Assembly (NCBI RefSeq): GCF_900142985.1
Contig: NZ_LT670849.1
Span: forward strand, 6,340,501-6,404,500
Direction: 5' to 3'
DNA length: 64,000 nt
Origin: Bradyrhizobium erythrophlei
GTDB lineage: Bacteria > Pseudomonadota > Alphaproteobacteria > Rhizobiales > Xanthobacteraceae
The notes beneath the pieces were generated by a model. The model did not search any database and had not been told where the DNA came from. It was given only the letters and a program-made list of their open reading frames with translations. Below, piece after piece: positions 15,987 through 27,485 of the stretch. The position numbers and the translations under genes were made by a program. Numbering within the stretch: position 1 is the first letter of the stretch; each line of letters begins with the position of its first letter.

Positions 15987-16838
15987 TCAGACGGCGATAT
16001 TGTCGATCAGCCGTGTGGTTCCGATCCTGGCGGCGACCAGGATGCGCAACGGTCCATCCTTGATCGAGGTGACCGGGGCGAGCGTTTCGGCGTGCCGGGT
16101 TTCGAAATAGTCCACCGCAAAGCCGGCGGCGCTGATGGTTTCGATGGCATGGGTTTGCGCGGTTTGAAGGTCCTCGCCGGCGCGCAAGCGGCGCGCGGTT
16201 TCCTTCATGGCTTGAAACAGCGTGGGCGCAACGCGGCGTTGTTCCGCCGACAGGTAGACGTTGCGGGACGACATCGCGAGGCCATCACGCTCGCGAACGG
16301 TTTTGGAACCAATCACCTTGACACCGAGGTCGAGGTCGGTGGCCATGCGCGCGACGACCCGCAATTGCTGGAAGTCCTTTTCGCCGAAAATCGCGACGTC
16401 AGGCCGGCATTGCGTGAACAACTTGCCGACCACGGTGGCGACGCCGCCGAAAAAGTGCGGGCGGAAACGGTCCTCGAGATCCGCCGTCGCCGGCCCCTCG
16501 GTGAGGATCCGGCTCGCGAAGCCGTCCGGATACATGGTGCCGACGTCGGGATTCCAGATCAGATCGACGCCTTCCGCCGTCAGCTTGGCGAGGTCTTCTT
16601 TCCAGGTCCGCGGGTAGGACCCGTAATCCTCCGTGGGTGCAAACTGCGTGGGATTGACGAAGATCGATACCACCACCTTGCGTGCGCGCCGCTTCGCCAG
16701 TCGAACTAGCGACACATGGCCGTCATGGAGTGCACCCATGGTCGGCACCAGCGCGATCGTGGCTTTCCGGACACGTAGACCATCGAGCGCGCGGCGAAGC
16801 GCGGGGATGGTGCGGGCGATCATGGGGCGTGATGGCAT
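15987..16838 (-). CDS. panC: Pantothenate synthetase
   Basis: 283 residues from ATG 16838, which matches the usual PanC length; upstream in-frame sequence to 17003 is not homologous. It condenses pantoate and beta-alanine with ATP hydrolysis to AMP, the last step of vitamin B5 synthesis, in the cytosol. The ATP-binding HIGH-like motif is [10 protein letters not shown], the substrate region [17 protein letters not shown], and the second ATP motif [12 protein letters not shown]. panB is not next to it. Confidence 0.95.
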   Translation of the reverse strand: MPSRPMIARTIPALRRALDGLRVRKATIALVPTMGALHDGHVSLVRLAKRRARKVVVSIFVNPTQFAPTEDYGSYPRTWKEDLAKLTAEGVDLIWNPDVGTMYPDGFASRILTEGPATADLEDRFRPHFFGGVATVVGKLFTQCRPDVAIFGEKDFQQLRVVARMATDLDLGVKVIGSKTVRERDGLAMSSRNVYLSAEQRRVAPTLFQAMKETARRLRAGEDLQTAQTHAIETISAAGFAVDYFETRHAETLAPVTSIKDGPLRILVAARIGTTRLIDNIAV

Positions 16839-17124
16839 CGGGTCTCGATCTTCGGGGCGGGGAGGAGGAGTGGCGGGCGTCAGTGGTTGCGGCCCGGCAG
16901 CGGGACACCGCCCGACTCTATCAAGCTCCGCGGTCTGTCGCCAAGCGCGGCAACAGCCAGCCGGCGTTGTCGCCGATCGGCATGCCCCGCGCGCGTCCTG
17001 CATCCGGGTGAGGCGTGCGATTCATCATAACGGCAGGCTCGCTGTCGATTTGCGATGACGTTTGCGCATTTTACTTGACCGGGCACGCGCGGAATTTGAA
17101 GATGACGAAAGGGGAGTCACCGGC

Positions 17125-18048
17125 ATGTTGCTACAGACTAGTCAGGGTCAATCAGGCTCGGCTCATGTCGTAGTGCTGGGCAATGAAAAAGGCGGCTCCG
17201 GCAAGTCCACTACCGCGTTGCACATCGCCGTCGCTCTGCTGAAAGCCGGCCAGCGGGTGGCCACCATCGACCTTGATTGCCGCCAGCAAAGCTTCACCCG
17301 CTACATCAACAACCGCCGCGCATGGGCGAGCCGGACCGGCCTCGCTCTCGAGATCCCGGTGCATCGCTGCATCAAGCTCGGCCAGACCATGCAGATCGCC
17401 GAAAACGAGATGACCGAATTCGAGCAATTCGAAGAATCGGTCAGGGAGGTCGAGCACAGCTTCGATTTCATCGTGATCGATACGCCGGGTTCCGACAGCT
17501 ACCTGATGCGGCTGGCGCATTCGATGGCCGACACGCTGGTCACGCCGATCAACGACAGCTTCCTCGATTTCGACGTCCTTGGAACCGTCGATCCCGAAAC
17601 CTATTCGGTCACCGGCGAAAGCCATTACGCCGAGATGGTGCGCGATACGCGGCGCAAGCGACGCCAGATCGACGGCGTCAGCACCGACTGGATCGTCGTC
17701 CGCAACCGTCTGTCGATGCTCGGATCGCGCAACAAGCAGCTTGTTGCCGACGGACTGAACGAGCTGTCGTTGCGGCTCGGCTTCCGCTCGGTCGATGGAT
17801 TTGCCGAGCGCGTCGTGTACCGCGAATTTTTCCCGCGCGGCCTGACCGCGCTTGACGACCTCGATGAGGAAACGCTGGGGACGCGCCCGAATCTCGGGCA
17901 TGTAACCGCCCGCGAGGAGGTCACAAGCCTGCTGCGCCAGCTCAAATTGCCTCTGGATGAGCGCGGCCGCCGTCGCGCCGCCAACCGCGCCGAATGGTTC
18001 GGTCAGGTCGACAAGCCGCTGGAACTGCACGACATCATCAGCGCCTGA
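17125..18048 (+). CDS. mipZ: Division plane positioning ATPase MipZ
   Basis: 307 residues from ATG 17125 (a start at 17062 would add 21 unsupported residues). It is a ParA/MinD-type P-loop ATPase: deviant Walker A GNEKGGSGKST near residues 19-29, IDLDCRQQSFTRYINNR, Walker B-like FDFIVIDTPGSD. In Caulobacter MipZ binds ParB at the poles and inhibits FtsZ there, so the ring forms at midcell. NDSFLDFDVLGTVD and DGLNELSLRLGFR are typical of MipZ rather than ParA. Single gene with its own terminator. Confidence 0.92.
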   Translation: MLLQTSQGQSGSAHVVVLGNEKGGSGKSTTALHIAVALLKAGQRVATIDLDCRQQSFTRYINNRRAWASRTGLALEIPVHRCIKLGQTMQIAENEMTEFEQFEESVREVEHSFDFIVIDTPGSDSYLMRLAHSMADTLVTPINDSFLDFDVLGTVDPETYSVTGESHYAEMVRDTRRKRRQIDGVSTDWIVVRNRLSMLGSRNKQLVADGLNELSLRLGFRSVDGFAERVVYREFFPRGLTALDDLDEETLGTRPNLGHVTAREEVTSLLRQLKLPLDERGRRRAANRAEWFGQVDKPLELHDIISA

Positions 18049-18408
18049 GCCCTGGCAGGCTCTGAATGCACTGTCCCCGCCATCGGGCCGCTGCCCCGTC
18101 GGTGCCTTCCAAAACCTTCCTAAAATTGTCCGGACCGGTGACACGGCCGGTTCACTAAGCCCGTGTTTTACCGGGCTTTTACCCAAAACCTGAACCTGCT
18201 CTTGATGGCGGACTGGCCATTTGCGCTTCCGTTCGGCCGGTCTTTTCGGGACAGGAAATGCTCGCGAAATAGTGCGCCGCACAATGATCGGGCGGTGAAG
18301 TGCCAATTTTTGGTCTTTCTGTCACGGCAGTGTGAATTTATATTATGGGCACGTGACGAAACGTCTGGACGTTATTCAGACAGTTCAGGCGGCCGGCAGA
18401 GGACGATC
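18049..18408. other. Intergenic region between mipZ and a hydrolase gene
   Basis: A 360-bp gap. It contains the mipZ terminator (18157-18180) and then an AT-richer stretch (TGTGAATTTATATTATGG around 18330-18347) that probably holds the promoter of the gene at 18409. No other gene seen. Confidence 0.5.
18157..18180 (+). terminator. Terminator of mipZ
   Basis: AAGCCCG (18157-18163) pairs with CGGGCTT (18172-18178), loop TGTTTTAC, ending in TTTT. Confidence 0.7.
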
Positions 18409-19266
18409 ATGAAACGTGGAATTGCCGTTCTGCTTTCCCTGTCGGCTGTGGCGGCCGCAGGCTACTTCACCGTCAGCAAATGGGCGATCCGTCATGAGAC
18501 GCTGATGTTTCACGATGAGTCGCGGGGCGGCCGTCCGGTGGAAATTGACATCGCTGTTCGTCGTGACCGTGAACTGCAGGCCGATGCCGGCATGGTCAAG
18601 CTGCCGGTGGCGATCCTCAATCACGGCAACACCGTCAAATTCACCGAATACTCCTTCCTGACAAATCTGTTTGCCGCGCGCGGCTACATGGTGGCGAGCA
18701 TTCAGCACGACCTCGCAACTGACGCGCCGCTCGTGACCAAGGTCGGCGAGCTCTACGTCGGGCGTCTGCCGCAATACCATCGCGGCGTTGCCAACATTCG
18801 TTTTGCGATCGACGAGCTGAAAAAAGTCCAGCCCAATGCCGACTACGATCACCTCACCATGGTCGGGCATTCCAATGGCGGCGATATCTCGATGTATTTC
18901 GCCAAGCTCTATCCCGAACAGATCAAGAAGGTGGTCACGCTGGATAACCTGCGCGTGCCGTTCATGACCGATGGCCGGTTCAAGATCATTTCGTTCCGTT
19001 CGAAGGATCCGGTCTTCAAGCCCGATCCGGGTGTCATTCCTGACGATGAAATCTGCGAGAAGGCGGGGATCACGGTGGTGCGCACCTCGTTCCAGCACAA
19101 TGATATGCGCGATACCGGCTCTGACGAGGCGAAGATGCAGATCCAGGAGACGCTGGACAAGATGCTGGACGACGACAGCGACCTTCGGCCCGCTGACACC
19201 AGCAAGCCGCCGGTCATGACCGATGCCGGTCCGGTGGCGCCTTACGCGCCGGTTGCGCGCAACTAA
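18409..19266 (+). CDS. Exported or membrane-anchored alpha/beta hydrolase
   Basis: 285 residues from ATG 18409. An N-terminal hydrophobic segment (GIAVLLSLSAVAAAGYFTV) acts as a signal or anchor. The nucleophile elbow is MVGHSNGG (Ser), preceded by an oxyanion-type LNHGNTV. A late Asp lies in a SFRSKDPVFKPDPG loop and a His in FQHNDM, which together could complete a triad. It resembles chlorophyllase/dienelactone-hydrolase-like periplasmic esterases. Substrate unknown. The C-terminal 30 residues are Pro-rich. Confidence 0.75.
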   Translation: MKRGIAVLLSLSAVAAAGYFTVSKWAIRHETLMFHDESRGGRPVEIDIAVRRDRELQADAGMVKLPVAILNHGNTVKFTEYSFLTNLFAARGYMVASIQHDLATDAPLVTKVGELYVGRLPQYHRGVANIRFAIDELKKVQPNADYDHLTMVGHSNGGDISMYFAKLYPEQIKKVVTLDNLRVPFMTDGRFKIISFRSKDPVFKPDPGVIPDDEICEKAGITVVRTSFQHNDMRDTGSDEAKMQIQETLDKMLDDDSDLRPADTSKPPVMTDAGPVAPYAPVARN

Positions 19267-19338
19267 CGGCAACTAACGCTGCCTCGAGATTGACCGGCTG
19301 AAGACCGCAACCCACATTGGGGGTTGCGGGAGCATGTG

Positions 19339-20091
19339 ATGGCCGGCGAGCCCACCAATCCAAAGTCTGACCACGAAGTGACGCGCGGGCGTGACGGCAA
19401 TTCGTTGCCGGAACGCGAGCCGTCGACGTCAGACGATATCGCCGCCTTCGTCGCCAAGGCGAAAGCAATGTCGCCCTTTACGCCCAGCAGCAAGGGACGG
19501 CTCGTCTTTGCGCTCGACGCCACCATGAGCCGGCAACCGACATGGGATATGGCGTGCGCGTTACAGGCCGACATGTTCCGCGAGGCGGCTTCGCTCGGCA
19601 GCCTCGACATCCGCCTGATCTATTATCGCGGCCTCGACGAGTGCCGGGCTTCGAACTGGATTTCCGACAGTGCGACGCTGGCAAAGCTGATGGGCAAAAT
19701 CGATTGCCGCGGCGGCAATACCCAGATCGGCAAGGTGCTGTCGGAGGCGCGGCGCGAGGCCGTGGCCTCCGGCGTCAGGGCGGTGGTGTTTGTCGGCGAT
19801 GCCATGGAGGAAAACGTCGACGACCTCTGCGTGAAGGCCGGTGAACTCGGTTTGCTCAAGGTGCCGGTGTTCATGTTCCAGGAGGGCCGCGACGCCGCGG
19901 TCGAGCAGGCGTTTCGGGAAATCGCGCGGCTGACGGGCGGGGCGTGGTCGCGGTTCGATCCGGGCGCTGCGGCGCAACTGCGCGAGCTGTTGCGCGCCGC
20001 TGCCGCTTATGCCGCCGGCGGGCGCGAGGCGCTGCTGCGGCTTTCGCGCAACGACGTTGGCGCCGCCAATCTGCTTGGCCAGATGAAATGA
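19339..20091 (+). CDS. VWA domain protein
   Basis: 250 residues from ATG 19339, with GGGAG about 8 nt upstream; TTG 19324 would add five residues. The von Willebrand A-type fold starts GRLVFALDATMSRQPTWDM, with a MIDAS-like D-A-T-M-S that replaces the usual DxSxS first Ser. It continues with GGNTQIGKVLSEAR and GVRAVVFVGDAMEENVDDL. Such proteins bind divalent metal and partner proteins, often AAA ATPases, but none is adjacent. It has no signal peptide, so it is cytosolic. Its stop lies next to the repeat D. Confidence 0.8.
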   Translation: MAGEPTNPKSDHEVTRGRDGNSLPEREPSTSDDIAAFVAKAKAMSPFTPSSKGRLVFALDATMSRQPTWDMACALQADMFREAASLGSLDIRLIYYRGLDECRASNWISDSATLAKLMGKIDCRGGNTQIGKVLSEARREAVASGVRAVVFVGDAMEENVDDLCVKAGELGLLKVPVFMFQEGRDAAVEQAFREIARLTGGAWSRFDPGAAAQLRELLRAAAAYAAGGREALLRLSRNDVGAANLLGQMK

Positions 20092-20179
20092 CACTAGTAA
20101 TCTAGCGTGGCTTTGGCTCAGAAGTCCGCATGACGAACTCGCGGCAGCAACGATGCGGACTTCTGATCCGCCACACTAG
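20092..20179. repeat. CTAG-bounded hairpin repeat (D)
   Basis: CTAGCGTGGC (20102-20111), bulge TTTG, GCTCAGAAGTCCGCAT (20116-20131), loop, ATGCGGACTTCTGA (20153-20166), TCC, GCCACACTAG (20170-20179). The outer arms pair with one wobble and the inner arms nearly perfectly. A CACTAG at 20092-20097, 4 bp before it, looks like the end of a lost first hairpin. The terminal CTAG overlaps the TAG stop of the convergent DUF302 gene. Confidence 0.8.
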
Positions 20180-20571
20180 GTGGTCGCCGATCTGGCGAGC
20201 TCCTCGAGCAACGCGGCAAGCCTGCCGGCGACGGCTTCCTCGCCGCTCACGCCGTGCCGTGTCGCAAGCCAGGCCGGATCGTTCCAGGACAGCCGGGTTT
20301 CGCCGGAGGCGTCCTGCCAGACCAGCGCCTTGAGCGGAAGGTCGATCCCGATCGTCTGCATGGCCTGCATCAGCGGTGTACCGCCTTTGGCGTTCCCGAA
20401 GATCAGAAGTTCAGTCGGCCGCAACGAGAGACCGGCGGCCGAGGCGCCCTCGGCGTGATCGATGCGGGCAAACACCGTCAGGCCCTTGGCTTTAACCGCG
20501 GCTTCCAGCCGGCTCATGGTCGCCTCGGGCGGGTGGTTGCTCTTGATGGTCGTCAAACCCGGCACTGCCAT
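20176..20571 (-). CDS. DUF302 family protein
   Basis: 131 residues from ATG 20571. Signature blocks: LEAAVKAKGLTVFARIDHAEGA, given as AAVKAKGLTVFARIDHA, then LRPTELLIFGNAKGGTPLMQ, IGIDLPLKALVWQD and WLATRHG. DUF302 proteins are small alpha/beta proteins of unknown biochemical role, sometimes linked to sulfur or metal stress. No signal peptide here. Its stop codon TAG is formed by the CTAG end of repeat D. Confidence 0.85.
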   Translation of the reverse strand: MAVPGLTTIKSNHPPEATMSRLEAAVKAKGLTVFARIDHAEGASAAGLSLRPTELLIFGNAKGGTPLMQAMQTIGIDLPLKALVWQDASGETRLSWNDPAWLATRHGVSGEEAVAGRLAALLEELARSATT

Positions 20572-20702
20572 GTTGGCCTCCGATCGAGTTGCACCGTGAG
20601 AGGGGCAGCGTAGCGCAACGCCAGCGCGCTTTTTTGACGACGCGGGGCGGGACGGTGAGGGACCGGCATGTTTTTTTGGCCCGCGCCAATTATATTGCAG
20701 GC

Positions 20703-21431
20703 ATGCCCACGCTGATCGCAGGCGCCGTCGCCGTTATCGTTCTTTATTTGCTGCTGCAAATGTTTCGCGCGGCCAACCCGGCTGTGCTGGCACGGGCCGT
20801 CAAGATCGTGGGCGGCGTGCTGGCGCTTGCGGTCGCGGCTTTCACTGGAATCAAGGGCGAACTCGCGGTCGCTATTCCGCTCGGGATATTCGGTGCGGGG
20901 CTGTTGGGATGGGCGCCGTTCGGAACGCCGGGCTTTGGTCCGATCGGTGGAATCTTCGGGGGCGGCGGGACGCGCTCAAGCGGTCAAGCCTCGCGCGTGC
21001 GCTCACGGTTCTTCGAGATGACGCTGGATCACGACACCGGCGCGCTGACGGGAACGATTATTGCTGGTCCTCATGCCGGGCGCACGATGGAAGATTTCGA
21101 CCTTCCGGCGCTGCTTGCAATGTTTGGCGAACTGGACGCCGAAAGCGTGCCGTTACTTGAAAGCTATCTGGACCGCCGGTTTCCCGCCTGGCGTCAGCAC
21201 GCGCAGGGAGACGCGGCAGGGCGGCAACGCGGCGCGACGGCGTCCACCAAAATGACGGACGAGGAGGCCTATCAGATCCTTGGCTTGAAGCCGGGAGCGG
21301 GGCGCGACGAAATCGGCCGAGCCCACCGTGCCCTCATGAAGAAACTGCATCCCGACCAGGGGGGGTCGACGTACCTCGCTGCCCGTGTAAACGAGGCCAA
21401 GGAGGTTTTGCTTCGTACGCATCACAACTAA
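20703..21431 (+). CDS. Membrane-anchored J-domain protein
   Basis: 242 residues from ATG 20703. Two N-terminal hydrophobic segments (LIAGAVAVIVLYLLLQMF; VGGVLALAVAAFTG... LAVAIPLGIFGAGLLGWAPF) are followed by a soluble region with AGPHAGRTMEDFDLPALLAMFGE and a C-terminal J domain: EEAYQILGLKPGAGRDEIGR, MKKLHPDQGG. The HPD motif, which stimulates the DnaK ATPase, is intact. This resembles DjlA/Pam18-like anchored co-chaperones. It probably recruits DnaK to the inner membrane. Confidence 0.82.
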   Translation: MPTLIAGAVAVIVLYLLLQMFRAANPAVLARAVKIVGGVLALAVAAFTGIKGELAVAIPLGIFGAGLLGWAPFGTPGFGPIGGIFGGGGTRSSGQASRVRSRFFEMTLDHDTGALTGTIIAGPHAGRTMEDFDLPALLAMFGELDAESVPLLESYLDRRFPAWRQHAQGDAAGRQRGATASTKMTDEEAYQILGLKPGAGRDEIGRAHRALMKKLHPDQGGSTYLAARVNEAKEVLLRTHHN

Positions 21432-21569
21432 CTCCGGTACGCCATCAAACGCAGAAAGCCGCGAGCCGCCTTCTTCCATCCGCTGACGCCGCTACCGCCC
21501 GCCGTTATCCGGCGTGGCTCACCCCCTTAAGGCTTAACCGGAAAGTCTTGACGAGAAGTTGCAAACGAA

Positions 21570-21599
21570 ACGGGCGGCCCCAACAAGAGGGCCGCCCGT
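21570..21599. terminator. Terminator for the carboxypeptidase gene (minus strand)
   Basis: ACGGGCGGCCC (21570-21580) pairs perfectly with GGGCCGCCCGT (21589-21599), loop CAACAAGA. On the minus strand it is followed by TTCGTTT, so it suits the carboxypeptidase gene ending at 21627. It could also stop plus-strand transcripts. Confidence 0.75.
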
Positions 21600-21626
21600 C
21601 AATGCATTCAGTGTCCAGTTGGTTGG

Positions 21627-23510
21627 TTAGTTACGAACCGTCATGCAGGAAATGTCGCTGCGCTTGAGCGTCTTGCAGACCGCTTCGGCCTGATCGCGGT
21701 CGAGGCCGGCGAAGCGGGCCCGGAACAGCTTGCGGTCGCCTTTGGCCATGACCGGCTCGGTGAAGGGTTCGGCCTTGTTCAGGAGGCCATGCGCCTGATT
21801 GCGTGCGGCATCGATGCGCTGGCGGGCGTCGCTTTCGCTTTCAAGCGCGCCGACCTGGACGATCCATCCGCTGTGGACGGTGACCGCGGCGTCCGGCTTG
21901 TCGTTATTGGCGGGCGGCGCGCTTTGCGGCTGCGGGGTGGTGCGGGGCCAGGGATCGGCATAGGCCATCGCTTGCGCAGGCTGTGAGGCGGGCAGGTTGG
22001 AGGCGGGCAGAACGCCCAGAATGCCGTTGCCGGTACCATGGCCCGGCGGTTGCGGCGGCAGCTCGGCGCGCGGGGCCTCGGGCTTGGCGGCGCTGGTGTC
22101 AGGCTTCACGTTGTCGGTTTTGGCGCTGTCCATCTTGGCAACGACCGTGGTCGAAGCATCTGGGGCGTCGGCGCGGGGGGCAGAGGAAATCGCGTTGGTG
22201 ACCGAGGGCGCCGGCTGAACGGGGCCTGCCGAGGCTAGCTTGACCTGACCGGCCTTGATCTGAACGGTCTTCACCTTCACCGGCTTCATCGGTTCGGCTG
22301 AACCGGGGATCGCAGCCGCCGCCTGGGCCTGCAGCACACCGCTGGTCAGCGGCGCGGGCTCGGTCCTGACCTGCTCGGTGGTCTTGGTTTGATCGGTCTT
22401 GATGTCCGATTTCGCCTGCGATGCGTCGGCGCGCGCCTGCGCCATCAGCGAGGCGGCCGCTGCCGGCCGTGGCGGCGCGGGGGCGATCGAAACCGGAGCG
22501 GATGTAGCCTGGGCGGCCGCTGGCGCATCATCGTCGGCGCTGGCGACCTCGACACTGCTTTCGGCAGGAGAGCCGCGTTCGGCGATCGCGGCGACTGTGC
22601 GCTTGCTAGAGGCCTTTTCGAGGTTTTCGGCCAGAAGGTTGCGCATGATGGCGTCGCGGGAGCTGCCGCTGCGTCCGCCCATGACGACGCCGACCAGATG
22701 ACGGTTGCCCCGGCGCATCGATGTCACGAGGTTGAAGCCGGAGGCGCGCGTGTAGCCGGTCTTGATGCCGTCGACGCCTTCGACGCTGCCCAACAGGTGA
22801 TTGTGGTTGGCGATCGAATGGCCGCGGAACGTAAACGAGGCGGTCGAGAAGTAGCGGTAATAACGCGGAAAGCGGTCCTGGATCGCGCGGCCGAGCGTCG
22901 CCTGATCGCGCGCGCTCGTCACCTGTTCGTCATCGGGCAAGCCGGAGGCGTTGCGGTAAGTGGTCTTGCTCATGCCCAGCATGTGCGCTTTTCGGGTCAT
23001 CAGCGCGGCGAAGTTGTCCTCGTCGCCGCCGAGCGCTTCGGCAATCACGACAGCAGCGTCATTGGCAGAGCGCGTCACCAGGCCCTTGATCGCGTCCTCG
23101 ACGCGGATGGTCTGGCCGGGCAGCAATCCAAGCTTGGTCGGATCCTGTTCGGAAGCGTGCCTGGAGACGGGCATTTCGGTGTCGAGCTTGATCTTGCCGG
23201 AGTCGAGGCGCTCGAACAGCAGATAAAGCGTCATGATCTTGGTGAGCGAGGCCGGATGGCGGCTGGCGTCCGGGTTGCTCGACGTCAGCGTTGCGCCGGA
23301 ATTAGCGTCGACGATGATCTGAGAAAAGGAGGGGCTGTAGCTCTCACGGTCTTCGGAGTGCGACCGGTAATGATGTACGGTGTGATGATAGTGCCGGTAA
23401 CGGCGCGCCTCGGCGATATCGGTGGTGAAAGTGATGGCGGCAGTAACCGCGACGAAACCGAAAGAGCAGACTCGCAGACGGCGCGAGGTAACCAGGTTGC
23501 TTCGAAGCAT
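21627..23510 (-). CDS. D-alanyl-D-alanine carboxypeptidase with SPOR domain
   Basis: 627 residues from ATG 23510, with GGGAAAG upstream; GTG 23543 would add 11. Signal peptide region (SFGFVAVTAAITFTTDIAEA), then a peptidase S11 domain: SLTK (residues 88-91) with the acylated Ser, SAN (148-150), and KTG (250-252). S11 enzymes trim the terminal D-Ala from peptidoglycan pentapeptides. A long Ala/Pro/Lys-rich linker (about residues 310-520) leads to a C-terminal SPOR domain (GWIVQVGALESESDARQRID ... MAKGDRKLFRARFAGL) that binds denuded glycan at the septum. So it is likely a division-site DD-carboxypeptidase. Confidence 0.92.
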   Translation of the reverse strand: MLRSNLVTSRRLRVCSFGFVAVTAAITFTTDIAEARRYRHYHHTVHHYRSHSEDRESYSPSFSQIIVDANSGATLTSSNPDASRHPASLTKIMTLYLLFERLDSGKIKLDTEMPVSRHASEQDPTKLGLLPGQTIRVEDAIKGLVTRSANDAAVVIAEALGGDEDNFAALMTRKAHMLGMSKTTYRNASGLPDDEQVTSARDQATLGRAIQDRFPRYYRYFSTASFTFRGHSIANHNHLLGSVEGVDGIKTGYTRASGFNLVTSMRRGNRHLVGVVMGGRSGSSRDAIMRNLLAENLEKASSKRTVAAIAERGSPAESSVEVASADDDAPAAAQATSAPVSIAPAPPRPAAAASLMAQARADASQAKSDIKTDQTKTTEQVRTEPAPLTSGVLQAQAAAAIPGSAEPMKPVKVKTVQIKAGQVKLASAGPVQPAPSVTNAISSAPRADAPDASTTVVAKMDSAKTDNVKPDTSAAKPEAPRAELPPQPPGHGTGNGILGVLPASNLPASQPAQAMAYADPWPRTTPQPQSAPPANNDKPDAAVTVHSGWIVQVGALESESDARQRIDAARNQAHGLLNKAEPFTEPVMAKGDRKLFRARFAGLDRDQAEAVCKTLKRSDISCMTVRN

Positions 23511-24387
23511 GAACTTTCCCGTCCCATTTTCTGTCTTGATCACCGGTTCGTGAGGCCAAATTATGCCCGACGATCCCGTGACGTTCCCTGTTCAGAAGCC
23601 GGCTAAGGGCTCATTCCGCTCCGCCGGCCGACAGTCCGCCATTCTAGCTAAGACGCTGTTCGCAAACAGATTTCTGCGTCCGCCCCAAGCCGGGCAGACC
23701 TGAGGAATCAGGTTAGGAGGCCGCGGTTTCCAAATGATTAAGAAAGGCTTGCGGAAAAGCACGGGATTCGAAGTTTTCAATGTACCAGCAAGGTCCCCTT
23801 GTGCAATGCACAAACCGTACCCGGGCAAACCCGGTCCCTTGGTTCTGGTGGGCAAGGGGGCCGAACCTCGCAAGGCCTCACCGGGCCGTAGCCGGCCGCG
23901 TACAACGCTGCCGGCTGCGATGCAGGCGCTCGCTTGCCCAGCCCACCGGAGTGGCTCCGAAATCGCGGCGAGCCGCGTCTGATACGGGCGGCGAAACAGC
24001 CCCAACAAGTTTGCGAGGGCAACGCGCTGCTTTGTCAAAGCGGAGCGAATTGACTAAGCTGCTCGGGAACACCACCGAGGGAATCGGGTTTGCTGCAAGC
24101 CAGGCGATCGTGACGCTTACGCGTATCTTCCAAGCTTGCAGCCGGACGAAGCTGAACACATATTCTCCCTCGCGCGGCAGGTCGCAAAACGGCCCGGCAC
24201 GGGCCGTACGGTCAGGAGGTGCTTTCGGAGTTGGCCGTTGGTTCGTGTCGTTCCAGAACCTCTGCGGTCGTTTTTCGGCTTTCCCAACACAACTTCAAAC
24301 GCCAGAACTTCAAGCGCCCCTGTCATGTTACGTCTGATTACCAGCCCAGATCCGCACCCATCGTCGATCGCCGCATTCGCTCCGCGA
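23511..24387. other. 877-bp region without a convincing gene, several hairpins
   Basis: Open frames exist in several registers but none has a family signature or ribosome-binding site. Structured spots include TTGTGC-AAT-GCACAA (23799-23813), CCGGG-CAAA-CCCGG (about 23821-23834) and the perfect ACGGCCCG-GCA-CGGGCCGT hairpin (24189-24207). It could hold a structured RNA between the carboxypeptidase promoter and clpS; I cannot match it to tmRNA, 6S, SRP RNA or RNase P from sequence alone. Confidence 0.4.
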
Positions 24388-24720
24388 ATGTCCAACGATG
24401 AAAACCGCAGTGGCGGAACCGGCGGCCCGGCGACTTCGGTCATTACCAAGGTCAAGCCGAAAACCAAGCGACCCAACCTCTACCGCGTGTTGATCCTGAA
24501 CGACGACTACACGCCGATGGAGTTCGTGGTTCACGTCTTGGAAAAGTTTTTCCAGAAGGATGTCGAGGCCGCGACCAAGATCATGCTGCACGTCCATCAT
24601 CACGGGATCGGCGAATGCGGTATTTTCACCTACGAAATCGCCGAAACGAAAGTAACGCAGGTGATGGATTTTGCGCGCAAGCATCAGCATCCCCTGCAAT
24701 GCGTGATGGAAAAAAAATGA
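24388..24720 (+). CDS. clpS: ATP-dependent Clp protease adaptor ClpS
   Basis: 110 residues from ATG 24388; ATG 24325 would add 21 and cannot be excluded because neither has a strong ribosome-binding site. ClpS binds N-end-rule substrates and delivers them to ClpA. The core is [60 protein letters not shown] and [10 protein letters not shown]. The ND-x-TP and HHHG residues that form the N-degron pocket are intact. clpA follows 259 bp downstream. Confidence 0.93.
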   Translation: MSNDENRSGGTGGPATSVITKVKPKTKRPNLYRVLILNDDYTPMEFVVHVLEKFFQKDVEAATKIMLHVHHHGIGECGIFTYEIAETKVTQVMDFARKHQHPLQCVMEKK

Positions 24721-24723
24721 CGT

Positions 24724-24752
24724 CGCGCCCCGGTTAAAAGGCCGGGCTTTCT
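24724..24752 (+). terminator. Candidate terminator after clpS
   Basis: GCCCCGG pairs with CCGGGC with one bulge, loop TTAAAAGG, followed by TTTCT. It suggests clpA also has its own promoter. Confidence 0.5.
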
Positions 24753-24979
24753 ACCTATTCCAGTTTTTCATAGCTTGAAATCGGAACGGGTCTTGCATCG
24801 CGTAAGGCGCGTTAACCGCGAAAGTACGGGCGAGCCCACCCTTTCACTTTAGCGTGCGGGGAGAACTTCGCGAGCCGGTCTTTTGCAACAGCCGGACGCA
24901 ACTATATTATACGGCAAAGGTTGTTGTTGCCTCACCGGTCAACGACGATCATGATGGCAGGGGGCCACAGAGGACGCGA

Positions 24980-27397
<2,418 letters not shown>

Positions 27398-27422
27398 GAG
27401 CCAGTCAAACAAGCGATAAGAT

Positions 27423-27456
27423 AAAGCCGGCGTGTCGCGAGACCGCCGGCTTTGTC
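27423..27456 (+). terminator. Terminator of clpA
   Basis: AAAGCCGGCG (27423-27432) pairs perfectly with CGCCGGCTTT (27444-27453), followed by GTCATTT. Confidence 0.85.
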
Positions 27457-27485
27457 ATTTGAGAAACAGGCGCGGGGAGGCGACC

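Noticed and set aside
22389..23606. Open frame of 405 codons opposite the carboxypeptidase gene
   Set aside because: Antisense shadow of a real gene; composition is the mirror of the Ala/Pro linker and no family is recognised.
23745..23790. tRNA-like TTCGAATCCCG on the minus strand near 23760
   Set aside because: The flanking bases do not form a T-stem, and no acceptor stem, D-arm or anticodon arm can be built.
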